Notes under the pieces: generated by a model
Told to the model about the DNA's origin: nothing
The model's database searches: none
The model's input: only the letters and a program-made list of their open reading frames with translations
Part shown: positions 1 to 5,764 of the stretch, piece after piece
Layout: each line of letters begins with the position of its first letter
Numbering within the stretch: position 1 is the stretch's first letter
Program-made: the position numbers and the translations under genes
Assembly (NCBI GenBank): GCA_031258055.1
Contig: JAIRNM010000034.1
Coordinates: 1 to 7,806, forward strand
DNA from: Bifidobacteriaceae bacterium
GTDB lineage: Bacteria > Actinomycetota > Actinomycetes > Actinomycetales > WQXJ01
Reading direction: 5' to 3'
Length of the DNA stretch: 7,806 bases

Positions 1-204
1 GGCCCGCACCAGCCTGGTCCTAGGACCGAGCGTGGCGGTAGCGATGACATCGGTTGGGCGCAGATGCCGCCTTCTTTTGTGCCCGATGCCGTCGGGAGCG
101 GGCCTCCCGCCAACTTCCGGCAAGACCTGGGTCGCGGCTACCGACTGGTCCAGGCTGGTGCGACGGCTGGAGCGGCGCCGAAGCCTGCGCAGCGGATTCT
201 TCAT
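1..204 (-). CDS. ABC transporter permease, FtsX/MacB type (N-terminal fragment, runs off the left edge)
   Basis: This is the first 68 codons of a gene that continues beyond base 1. The ATG at 204-202 overlaps the TGA of the ATPase gene (ATGA). It is preceded by a strong Shine-Dalgarno, GAGGTG at 215-210, with 5 nt spacing, inside the last ATPase codons. The visible protein starts [16 protein letters not shown] and is very basic. It ends RPTDVIATATLGPRTRLVRA, which resembles the segment just before the first membrane helix in actinobacterial MacB/FtsX-type permeases (pattern RPxDxxxxAxxGLxxRxxRA). No membrane helix or extracytoplasmic domain is inside the window. Known for the family: such permeases dimerise and couple cytoplasmic ATP hydrolysis to movement of a large external domain. 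Inference: it is the membrane partner of the ATPase encoded immediately upstream. The roughly 48-residue basic cytoplasmic leader is longer than I would expect, so a later start is possible, but the SD and overlap favour this ATG. Confidence 0.75.
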   Translation of the reverse strand, partial: MKNPLRRLRRRSSRRTSLDQSVAATQVLPEVGGRPAPDGIGHKRRRHLRPTDVIATATLGPRTRLVRA

Positions 205-944
205 GCCGTCACCTCGCCGTCCAAGACATGGATCTGACGGTCGAACAGGCCGGCCAGGTCCAGATCATGGGTGATGACCACGACAGTGGCGCCGAGTTCG
301 TTCGCTCCGCGCAGGCATTCGAGGACCAGTCGGCCGGAGGCTTGATCGAGCGCCCCGGTCGGCTCATCCGCGAAAACAATCGACGGGTCGCCAGCGATCG
401 CCCGGGCGATCGCCACCCGCTGTTGTTCACCGCCCGAGAGCTCTCCCGGCCGGTGGTCGGCACGAGCCGCCAAACCAACTCGGGCCAGAGCCGACTCAGC
501 TCGGGAGCGGCGTTCGGCTGGCGCCAAACCCTGGTAGAGCATTCCCGTCGCCACGTTGTCGCGGGCGGTCAGTGCCGACAACAAATAGAACTGCTGGAAA
601 ACGAATCCGATTTGGTCCGAACGCAGCAGCGAGCGCTGCGCCTCGCTGAGCGCCGAGGCCTCCACTCCGTCAATCCAGACCTCGCCGGAAGTGGGCGTAT
701 CCAATAGCCCCATCAGCGACAAGAGGGTTGTCTTACCGGAGCCGGAAGGACCGACCACGGCCACGAACTCGCCCCGGTCAATGTCAAGCGACACTTCCCT
801 CAAAGCGTGTAACGGCGGTTTGGTCGGATAGACCTTTGAGACAGCGCGCAGCGCCAAATGGGTGTCCGGCGTTCCCAGCCGATCAGTGACCAAAGCCCCT
901 CTCGCCGTTACGGCCGTGATCACCTCCGTTTCGGTGGTGGTCAC
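201..944 (-). CDS. ABC transporter ATP-binding protein, MacB/LolD class
   Basis: This 247-residue cytoplasmic ATPase would power the export or mechanotransmission complex encoded around it. All nucleotide-binding motifs are intact: Walker [10 protein letters not shown] (65-73), Q-loop glutamine in FVFQQF (Q117), signature LSGGEQQR (169-176), Walker B IVFADEP with catalytic E194 (189-195), D-loop ALD (198-200), and the switch histidine in VVITHD (H226). The length and the sequences around the Q-loop and signature fit the LolD/MacB/FtsE branch. The start is a GTG (944-942) overlapping the TGA of the adaptor gene (GTGA), with a GGTGGTG-like ribosome site just upstream. The stop overlaps the permease ATG. 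These overlaps imply translational coupling and matched amounts of adaptor, ATPase and permease. Residues 1-30 come before the usual start of the fold and are Thr-rich; they may be a leader or mean that the true start lies further in. The substrate is unknown. Confidence 0.93.
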   Translation of the reverse strand: MTTTETEVITAVTARGALVTDRLGTPDTHLALRAVSKVYPTKPPLHALREVSLDIDRGEFVAVVGPSGSGKTTLLSLMGLLDTPTSGEVWIDGVEASALSEAQRSLLRSDQIGFVFQQFYLLSALTARDNVATGMLYQGLAPAERRSRAESALARVGLAARADHRPGELSGGEQQRVAIARAIAGDPSIVFADEPTGALDQASGRLVLECLRGANELGATVVVITHDLDLAGLFDRQIHVLDGEVTA

Positions 945-2368
945 GCGATCACCACCACATCGCCTTCTTCTAGTTCACCCGCCGTCACCGTGATTTGGGC
1001 GCGGGTGTCCTGGACTAGGCCGACCTCGACTCCGACTAGCCCGCCGGACTCCAACTCGACGGCGTAACCGCCTTCGGCGAGCGCCAGCAGAGCGGTGACC
1101 GGCACCACCAAAGCGTCGGCCGCTTCTTCTTCGATCATGGCGATAGTCACTCCCGAAAGCCCCGCTTCGGTCAGTTCGGCTTGTGCCTCAATGTCGATCC
1201 GGGCGCGAGCCGGAATGGTTTCCCCCGTTTCTGTGTTCTGGCGTGAAGCCGCCACCTCCCCGACCACGCCGACCACGACTGCGTCACCGGGCAGAGTTAC
1301 CTCAACCTGGGTGCCGGTGACCAGCAGTTTCTTTTGGGCTTCAGTCAGGTCAACGTTGGCGAACACAGTCGTGTCGGTATACGTGACGACAGCCCCTTCG
1401 GCGCTCTGCCCGATCTTCGCTTTGACCTGGTCAACGCGCATCTCCGCAGTCGGCACAATCAAGATGTCCTTTTGGCCCACGGCGCTGAGCGCGGCCTGGT
1501 CGGCAACGGTTTGCTTGGCTGCCAACTCCGTCTCGGCGGCGGCCAAGGCGGCTCGTTCGGCGGAAGCGTCAACCGCTTTGGCGGCATCGGCCTGGGCCGC
1601 TTTGGCGGTGTTCAGATTGCCTTGGGCGGCCTCGACATCGCAGGGACCGCCGGTGCCATATTCCTCGCTTTGTTCGGCGGCGGAGCAGCGCTGGGCCTTG
1701 GTCAGCGCCCGTTCGGCTGCCGCCACCGCCTCGGCGGCAGCGGTCTTCTCCTGGCCAGTCGGGCCGCGCTGCGCTTGCGTGAGCGCCTGGCGGGCTGCCG
1801 CCACCGCTTCTTTCGCCGCGGCCAGCTCCTGGTTCGCCTCGTTCCGTTTCTGGACGGCATCAGGCCTGGTAGAAGGGGCTGGATAACCGCCAGCGGCGTA
1901 GAGGGCGTCAACCGCGCCAGCCAAATCTTGGTCGTAGGGTGTGGCGGCGGCGGTTGAGCCAGCCGAATAGCCCAACTCGGTCAGGGCGGCGCGCAGGGTG
2001 TCCACGTCGATCCCCGACATCCCAACCGCGAGGTCGCGCCAGAGCGGGATGGACCCGTGCAACAGAAAGACGGGGTTGCCCTCAACCTCCAGCAGCGGCT
2101 CGCCGACTTTGTGGATCGAGCCGGCCTCCGGCAGCTTGGTGACAATGCCGGCGGCGCCGCCCAACTCTTGCGGATCGCCGTAAGCCAAGGTGCCGCGCAG
2201 TTCAAGCCCTGAGGCTAGCGATGTGCGTTCTACCACAGCGGTGCGCCGCTCGGCCTTCTTTGCCTCATTGGAGTCAGCGCGGGAACTGCCCCACCAAACT
2301 GCCCCGACGGTGGCGCCCGCCAGGACCGCCGCCGTGACACCAGCGGCGATCCAACCCTTCTTCGTCAC
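941..2368 (-). CDS. Membrane-anchored efflux adaptor (HlyD/MacA-like) with peptidoglycan-binding-like segment
   Basis: This 475-residue protein has an uncleaved-looking N-terminal membrane anchor (6-27, after MTKKGW), so most of it lies outside the membrane. A first barrel-sandwich half follows (about 70-105, GIVTKLPEAGSIHKVGEPLL), then a peptidoglycan-binding-1-like segment (about 109-160: LWRDLAVGMSGIDVDTL, then LRAALTELGY). Next is an Ala-rich coiled-coil hairpin (about 172-292), the returning barrel half (about 301-375) and a C-terminal membrane-proximal domain (about 417-475). This layout is known in Gram-positive adaptors that partner MacB-type ABC transporters. There is no outer membrane here, so the adaptor probably reaches into the wall. 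C228 and C243 flank the hairpin tip. The helix contains a 26-residue tandem duplication (187-202 versus 213-228). The start is GTG (2368-2366) with AAAGGTAGG at 2384-2376, 7 nt upstream. A 63-bp gap separates it from the lipoprotein gene, and its stop overlaps the ATPase start. Family is confident; substrate unknown. Confidence 0.88.
   Translation of the reverse strand: MTKKGWIAAGVTAAVLAGATVGAVWWGSSRADSNEAKKAERRTAVVERTSLASGLELRGTLAYGDPQELGGAAGIVTKLPEAGSIHKVGEPLLEVEGNPVFLLHGSIPLWRDLAVGMSGIDVDTLRAALTELGYSAGSTAAATPYDQDLAGAVDALYAAGGYPAPSTRPDAVQKRNEANQELAAAKEAVAAARQALTQAQRGPTGQEKTAAAEAVAAAERALTKAQRCSAAEQSEEYGTGGPCDVEAAQGNLNTAKAAQADAAKAVDASAERAALAAAETELAAKQTVADQAALSAVGQKDILIVPTAEMRVDQVKAKIGQSAEGAVVTYTDTTVFANVDLTEAQKKLLVTGTQVEVTLPGDAVVVGVVGEVAASRQNTETGETIPARARIDIEAQAELTEAGLSGVTIAMIEEEAADALVVPVTALLALAEGGYAVELESGGLVGVEVGLVQDTRAQITVTAGELEEGDVVVIA
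1685..1840 (-). repeat. 78-bp tandem duplication in the adaptor coiled coil
   Basis: Units of about 1685-1762 and 1763-1840 align at an offset of 78 bp (26 codons). They share an identical 15-bp block GGCTGCCGCCACCGC (1715-1729 and 1793-1807) and a second identical block CTCCTGG (1748-1754 and 1826-1832). In protein, EAVAAARQALTQAQRG (187-202) matches EAVAAAERALTKAQRC (213-228) at 12 of 16 positions. It is an in-frame lengthening of the hairpin helix. Confidence 0.7.
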
Positions 2369-2431
2369 TTCACGGCCTACCTTTGCTTCGTCTTGGTGTT
2401 ACTGATGTTTGAGGGAAAGGACATCGAGCGC

Positions 2432-3502
2432 TCAGTAGCCTTGGAAGCCAGCTTCCCGCAGCCGTTCGCTCATCTCTTCGTAGAACTGGGCTTGGCTCTC
2501 CCAGAGGACCTCGGACAGGGCCGAGCCCTTCTCATATTCAGGGTCGGCGCTTTCTTCGCCTTCTTCGGTCACGGGGGTCCCCTCATACGGTTCGCCGTTC
2601 CAGCCGGGCAGGTCGAAGCCAATATTGGGGTCGGTCGCTTCGTCGGCGTACTTCTCGTAGAGCTTGCTCATCTCCTCGTCGCTGGCGTCAGGTCCCAGCT
2701 TGATCATTTCCTCGAACATCGCTTCGTTTGTTTCGCGGTCGAAGTTTGGGCACTGCTCAAGCAGTGTGCGCAGTTCCGCTTCAGTGATGGTTCCCGGCAA
2801 GATGGCGGTCGGATTAGTCTGCCAGTCGTCGGCTTTGGCCGGAGCCGGGTCCGCCAGGTCGGGGAAGCCGTTGTCGCGGGCGCACTTGATCCAGTTAGTG
2901 GTGGCTTCAAGCACCAGTTCTTTCTGTTTCTTCTCTTCGTCCGGGTCGTTCTCGTAGACCGGCTCGGTGTAACCGGACTCCTTCAAGCATTTGCTGAACG
3001 CCTCCGAGTGGTCGACCTCGCCGATGATCAAATACGATTTCGACTCTGGCGCTGGGACTGAGTCAATGTCCTTGCCTTCCTTTTCGGCCTGTTCGATGGC
3101 GGCTTCATAAGACGCCCACTCCGCCTCGGACGGCTGGTACTTGGCGGCGAGTTCATCAAGGTGGGCATAAGCGGCTTCGTATTCGGCATCACTCAATTGG
3201 GCGTTGCCCGCTGACGCCATGCCGCCGCCATCAGCGAAGGACATCGTGTACGCCTCATCGGTGACGATCTCCAACTGCTTCTGGCCCTTCAGGCTCTTGT
3301 CGGTGTAAGTCTTCGCTTCGATTTTGGCCGCGTTCAGGCATTCGACCATCGCGTCGGCCGCCTTCGCCTGCTCTTCGTTGGCGGACGCGCCGGAATCCTT
3401 GTTCTTGCCGCCCAGTGTGGCGACGTCCTCGCCCTTGCCGCAGGCGGCCAAGCTGAGCGCCGCCGCCAAGGCCAGAATGATGGCTCCTTGAGTCTTCTTC
3501 AT
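2432..3502 (-). CDS. Acidic cysteine-motif lipoprotein, first gene of the exporter operon
   Basis: This is a predicted secreted lipoprotein of 356 residues. Its signal peptide MKKTQGAIILALAAALSLAA ends in the lipobox LAAC, giving lipidated C21 after signal peptidase II cleavage. The mature protein starts with a Gly/Ser/Asp-rich linker, then is strongly acidic, probably helical and free of membrane segments. A ten-residue motif, roughly hydrophobic-x-[KE]-C-[LA]-x-x-x-x-[FYI], recurs: MVECLNAAKI (52-61), FSKCLKESGY (169-178) and WIKCARDNGF (204-213). A cysteine-less copy, MSERLREAGF (344-353), lies near the C terminus. One more cysteine is C251. Small lipoproteins with CMRENGV-type motifs often sit beside HlyD-MacB genes in actinobacteria; I take this as a long, multi-copy relative. 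I chose the ATG at 3502-3500 because GGGGAAG (3513-3507) lies 4 nt upstream and a clean signal peptide follows. The upstream in-frame ATG at 3556 adds a basic leader. The function is unknown. It may capture substrate or contact the wall for the adaptor. Confidence 0.85.
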   Translation of the reverse strand: MKKTQGAIILALAAALSLAACGKGEDVATLGGKNKDSGASANEEQAKAADAMVECLNAAKIEAKTYTDKSLKGQKQLEIVTDEAYTMSFADGGGMASAGNAQLSDAEYEAAYAHLDELAAKYQPSEAEWASYEAAIEQAEKEGKDIDSVPAPESKSYLIIGEVDHSEAFSKCLKESGYTEPVYENDPDEEKKQKELVLEATTNWIKCARDNGFPDLADPAPAKADDWQTNPTAILPGTITEAELRTLLEQCPNFDRETNEAMFEEMIKLGPDASDEEMSKLYEKYADEATDPNIGFDLPGWNGEPYEGTPVTEEGEESADPEYEKGSALSEVLWESQAQFYEEMSERLREAGFQGY

Positions 3503-3579
3503 GAGTCTTCCCCGTCCCAGAATAGATTTGCCGATGGCGCCCCCGCGCACTCGCAATCACTGTAGTTACCACCCATCAC

Positions 3580-3599
3580 CCCTGGGCTCCTACCCAAGG
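3580..3599. repeat. Imperfect inverted repeat in the divergent promoter region
   Basis: The arms CCCTGGG (3580-3586) and CCCAAGG (3593-3599) are complementary at 6 of 7 positions, around a 6-nt centre. It lies between the two divergent genes, where a repressor operator would be expected, but an inverted repeat of this size also arises by chance. No adjacent regulator gene supports it. Confidence 0.25.
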
Positions 3600-3633
3600 A
3601 TGAGACTGGCCGGTATTGGGGCGCAGCGGTTGA

Positions 3634-3639
3634 TAGCCT
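3634..3639 (+). promoter_or_regulatory. Candidate -10 element for leaderless MFS transcript
   Basis: TAGCCT fits the actinobacterial TANNNT -10 pattern and ends 6 nt before the GTG at 3646, the spacing at which transcription would start on the first base of the start codon. No good -35 was found and no Shine-Dalgarno precedes the GTG, which fits a leaderless mRNA. Inference only. Confidence 0.35.
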
Positions 3640-3645
3640 GGGCCG

Positions 3646-4869
3646 GTGGAAGGTTGGGTCGGGCATCGCCGCCGTAGCCCCGCCTATCGCCGCCTCTTGG
3701 CGGCTATGTTCTTTGCCGGCGTGGCCACCTTCGCCCAGCTCTATTCATTCCAGCCGCTATTACCAGCGCTGACCCGGACTTTTGAGGTTTCGGCCGCCGC
3801 GGCCGCCCTGACGGTTTCGGCTGCCACCTTAGGTTTGGCGGCATCGGTCATCCCGTGGTCGTCTTTTGCCGATGCCGTCGGCCGGGTCCCGGCCATGCGC
3901 TTGAGCGTGATAGCGGCCACCTTGTTGGGCCTGGCGGCGCTAGCCAGCCCGCGCTTCGAGTTGGTCGTCGCCTTCCGGCTGTTGGAGGGCTGCGCCTTGG
4001 GCGGCGTCCCGGCGGTGGCGATGGCCTACGTCAATGAGGAAGTCCACCGGGATCATGCCGCCCGCGCCGGCGCTATCTATGTGGCCGGAACGTCTATTGG
4101 TGGGCTGGCCGGGCGGGAGGTTTCCGGGCCGGTGGCGCACTGGACGGGCCACTGGAACGTTGGCGTCGCGGCCACCTTGACCCTATGCGTAGCGGCGGCG
4201 CTGGTATTCACGGTGTTGGTGCCACCGGCGCGGGGATTCGTCCCCCATCGCGCCCGCCCGGGCGACTTCGTGCCCCGCGGTTCGCTGGTCCACAAGCTGG
4301 CGGTGAACTTGCGTGACCGGCGCACCCGAACCCTCTTCATCCACGGATTCTTGCTGATGGGAGCGTTCGTGGCGATGTACAACTACCTTGGTTTCCATCT
4401 GGAGGGGTCGCCCTACCAATTGCCTTCAACGGTGGTGGACCTGATGTTTCTGGCCTACCTGGTGGGAACGGTCGGATCGTATGTGACTGGTTCGCTGGCC
4501 GAACGGTTTGGCCGGCGCCGGGTCTACTTGGCTTTCTTGCTCGCCTACTTGGGTGGGACGGCCTTGACCCTAGCGGCGCCGCTCTGGTTAATCGTGACCG
4601 GCTTGCTGTTGCTAACGGCCGGGTTCTTCGGCGCTCATGCGATTGCTCAGAGCTGGGCCGTCGCCCTCGCGCCTGGGGCCAAAGCCCAAGCCTCCTCGCT
4701 CTACAACTTGTTCTACTACGCGGGATCCTCGGCTTTGGGTTGGTCCGGCGGTCAACTGATGGACTGGTTTGGCTGGCCCGGCGTAGCCGGGATGGTGATG
4801 GCGGCGGTGGCGCTGATCGTGCTGACCGTATTGCCAGCGGCTAGGACTTGGGGTGGAGATAGGGAGTGA
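3646..4869 (+). CDS. Major facilitator superfamily transporter, YnfM-like
   Basis: This 407-residue inner-membrane protein has about 12 hydrophobic helices (roughly 19-41, 51-74, 84-102, 107-128, 141-165, 172-193, 228-250, 262-283, 292-311, 314-337, 349-372, 377-397). Both halves carry the MFS loop motif: FADAVGRVPAMR (74-85) between helices 2 and 3, and GSLAERFGRRR (282-292) between helices 8 and 9. The N-terminal SPAYRRLLAAMFFAGVATF and the helix 4-5 stretch with AYVNEEVH and GTSIGGLAGR resemble the YnfM branch, proton-driven transporters thought to export small molecules. The substrate cannot be read from sequence. The start is GTG, which has no ribosome site and a -10-like TAGCCT 6 nt upstream, so it is probably leaderless. 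An internal ATG at residue 21 (3706) would cut into helix 1. The gene is monocistronic by position: divergent from the lipoprotein operon and convergent with hisN, whose 3' end it overlaps by 29 bp. Confidence 0.9.
   Translation: MEGWVGHRRRSPAYRRLLAAMFFAGVATFAQLYSFQPLLPALTRTFEVSAAAAALTVSAATLGLAASVIPWSSFADAVGRVPAMRLSVIAATLLGLAALASPRFELVVAFRLLEGCALGGVPAVAMAYVNEEVHRDHAARAGAIYVAGTSIGGLAGREVSGPVAHWTGHWNVGVAATLTLCVAAALVFTVLVPPARGFVPHRARPGDFVPRGSLVHKLAVNLRDRRTRTLFIHGFLLMGAFVAMYNYLGFHLEGSPYQLPSTVVDLMFLAYLVGTVGSYVTGSLAERFGRRRVYLAFLLAYLGGTALTLAAPLWLIVTGLLLLTAGFFGAHAIAQSWAVALAPGAKAQASSLYNLFYYAGSSALGWSGGQLMDWFGWPGVAGMVMAAVALIVLTVLPAARTWGGDRE
4841..4869. other. Convergent 3' overlap of MFS gene and hisN
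   Basis: The hisN stop (TAG on the minus strand, 4843-4841) lies inside the last codons of the MFS gene, whose TGA is at 4867-4869. These 29 bp therefore code on both strands, and there is no intergenic space for a separate terminator for either gene. Confidence 0.85.
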
Positions 4870-5749
4870 CGCGCTGGTGGAGCCGGTTGTTGGTGGCCAG
4901 CGCGTCCGGGCCGAACGGGCCCACTATCTTGCCACGCGTGTCGGTGAAGACCCCGCCCGCCTCGGTAACGATCGGGGCGAGCGCGACCATGTCGTGCGGC
5001 GCCAACTCCGGCTCCGTTGCGATGTCCACGCTGCCTTCCGCCAGCAGCATGTAGCTCCAGAAATCACCGAAGGCGCGTGACCGGCCGACATCGCCCAACA
5101 AACGGACGAAGCCCGACAATCGCCCCTGGTCCTCCCAGCCGGACAGCGACGAGTATGAGAGGAACGCCTCTCCCAGCTTCTTGACTTTGGAGACCTTCAG
5201 GCGCACCGCCGAATCAAGCCCTGTTCCCTTCCAAGCGCCGTAGCCGGCGGCGGCGAACCAGCGCGCGCCTAGGGCCGGGGCGGAAACTACTCCAACCGCG
5301 GGACGGCCGTCCGCGACCAGTCCAATCAGCGAGGCCCAAATCGGTACCCGGCGCACATAGTTGGCCGTCCCGTCAATCGGGTCCAAAACCCAGGCGCGGT
5401 TACGGTTCTGCTGGACCTTCTCCAGCTTGGATATCTTCGAGCCGCCGAATTCCTCGCCTAAGACCAGGTCATCTGGGCGGGTGCGTTTGAGTTGGTCGCG
5501 CAGGAACTGTTCGGCCGCGAGGTCGGCATCGGAAACCGGCGTTTCGTCTTCTTTCTGGTCTATGTCCAGGTCCTTGGCCCCAAACCGGGACAGTGTGATC
5601 TCATCGACCTGGTCGGCCAGGGTCAGGGCGAGTCGCAGGTCAGGTAAATAAGTATCCGGCGCGACTGGTTCGGCCTGGACCTGGGCGAGTTGCTCCAAGA
5701 AGGCGCGGCGGGGTTTGTCCACCGCGTCCTTTTGCCGTGTTTTAGCCAA
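4841..5749 (-). CDS. hisN: Histidinol-phosphatase, inositol-monophosphatase family (HisN type)
   Basis: This 302-residue Mg-dependent sugar-phosphatase-fold enzyme probably dephosphorylates L-histidinol phosphate in histidine synthesis, the role of this family in actinobacteria. The metal and substrate motifs are present: TPVSDAD (70-76), GEE with metal-binding E99/E100 (98-100), WVLDPIDGTANYV with D123 and D126 (120-132), and PHDMVALAPIVTEAGG with D253 (251-266). It is the last gene of aroA-rsgA-hisN, 15 bp after rsgA, and this neighbourhood favours HisN over a generic inositol phosphatase. The start is TTG (5749-5747), preceded at 7 nt by GAGAGGA (5763-5757). A GTG at codon 10 with AAAGGA in front is a weaker alternative. 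About 30 residues precede the usual start of the fold. The C terminus runs 29 bp into the convergent MFS gene. Substrate assignment between histidinol phosphate and inositol phosphate remains an inference. Confidence 0.85.
   Translation of the reverse strand: MAKTRQKDAVDKPRRAFLEQLAQVQAEPVAPDTYLPDLRLALTLADQVDEITLSRFGAKDLDIDQKEDETPVSDADLAAEQFLRDQLKRTRPDDLVLGEEFGGSKISKLEKVQQNRNRAWVLDPIDGTANYVRRVPIWASLIGLVADGRPAVGVVSAPALGARWFAAAGYGAWKGTGLDSAVRLKVSKVKKLGEAFLSYSSLSGWEDQGRLSGFVRLLGDVGRSRAFGDFWSYMLLAEGSVDIATEPELAPHDMVALAPIVTEAGGVFTDTRGKIVGPFGPDALATNNRLHQRVTPYLHPKS
4868..4922. terminator. Stem-loop pair at the convergent junction (possible terminator)
   Basis: GACGCGCTGG (4868-4877) and CCAGCGCGTC (4897-4906) form a perfect 10-bp inverted repeat around 19 nt. 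It is followed directly by GGGCC (4908-4912) and GGCCC (4918-4922) with a 5-nt loop, then ACTATCTT. The first stem begins within the MFS stop codon and lies inside the hisN coding sequence. There is no true T-run, so this is not a standard intrinsic terminator. It may slow polymerase or protect the MFS mRNA 3' end. Confidence 0.35.
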
Positions 5750-5764
5750 CGTTCGATCCTCTCA

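Larger units (their letters stand above)
3503..3645. promoter_or_regulatory. Divergent intergenic region between lipoprotein operon and MFS gene
   Basis: These 143 bp should hold promoters for both the leftward exporter operon and the rightward MFS gene. For the leftward operon the best -10 candidates on the minus strand are TACAGT (3564-3559) and TATTCT (3524-3519). Neither has a recognisable -35 at the right spacing. The second would put the transcript start inside the ribosome site, so TACAGT, giving a leader of about 50 nt, is the better guess. The lipoprotein ribosome site GGGGAAG (3513-3507) is clear. No coding frame here is convincing. Confidence 0.45.

Noticed and set aside
54..707. 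A 217-codon plus-strand open frame opposite the ATPase gene
   Set aside because: The minus strand carries every ABC ATPase motif; this frame has none and is Arg-rich shadow sequence.
1095..1957. Two long plus-strand open frames (263 and 207 codons) opposite the adaptor gene
   Set aside because: They mirror an Ala/Glu-rich coiled-coil gene whose complement rarely makes stop codons. They show no recognisable domain, while the minus-strand frame has a full adaptor architecture.
2426..2433. 8-bp palindrome GAGCGCTC at the lipoprotein stop as a terminator or operator
   Set aside because: It has no loop, no T-run and no repeats nearby. An 8-bp palindrome is expected by chance, and the next gene follows in the same direction 63 bp later.
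2393..3061. A 222-codon plus-strand open frame opposite the lipoprotein gene
   Set aside because: Its hydrophobic stretches are the complement of the acidic Glu/Asp codons of the lipoprotein, which has a clear signal peptide, lipobox and ribosome site.
3503..3556. Extended lipoprotein start at the upstream ATG (3556)
   Set aside because: It adds 18 mostly basic residues before a typical signal peptide and lacks the ribosome site that the ATG at 3502 has.
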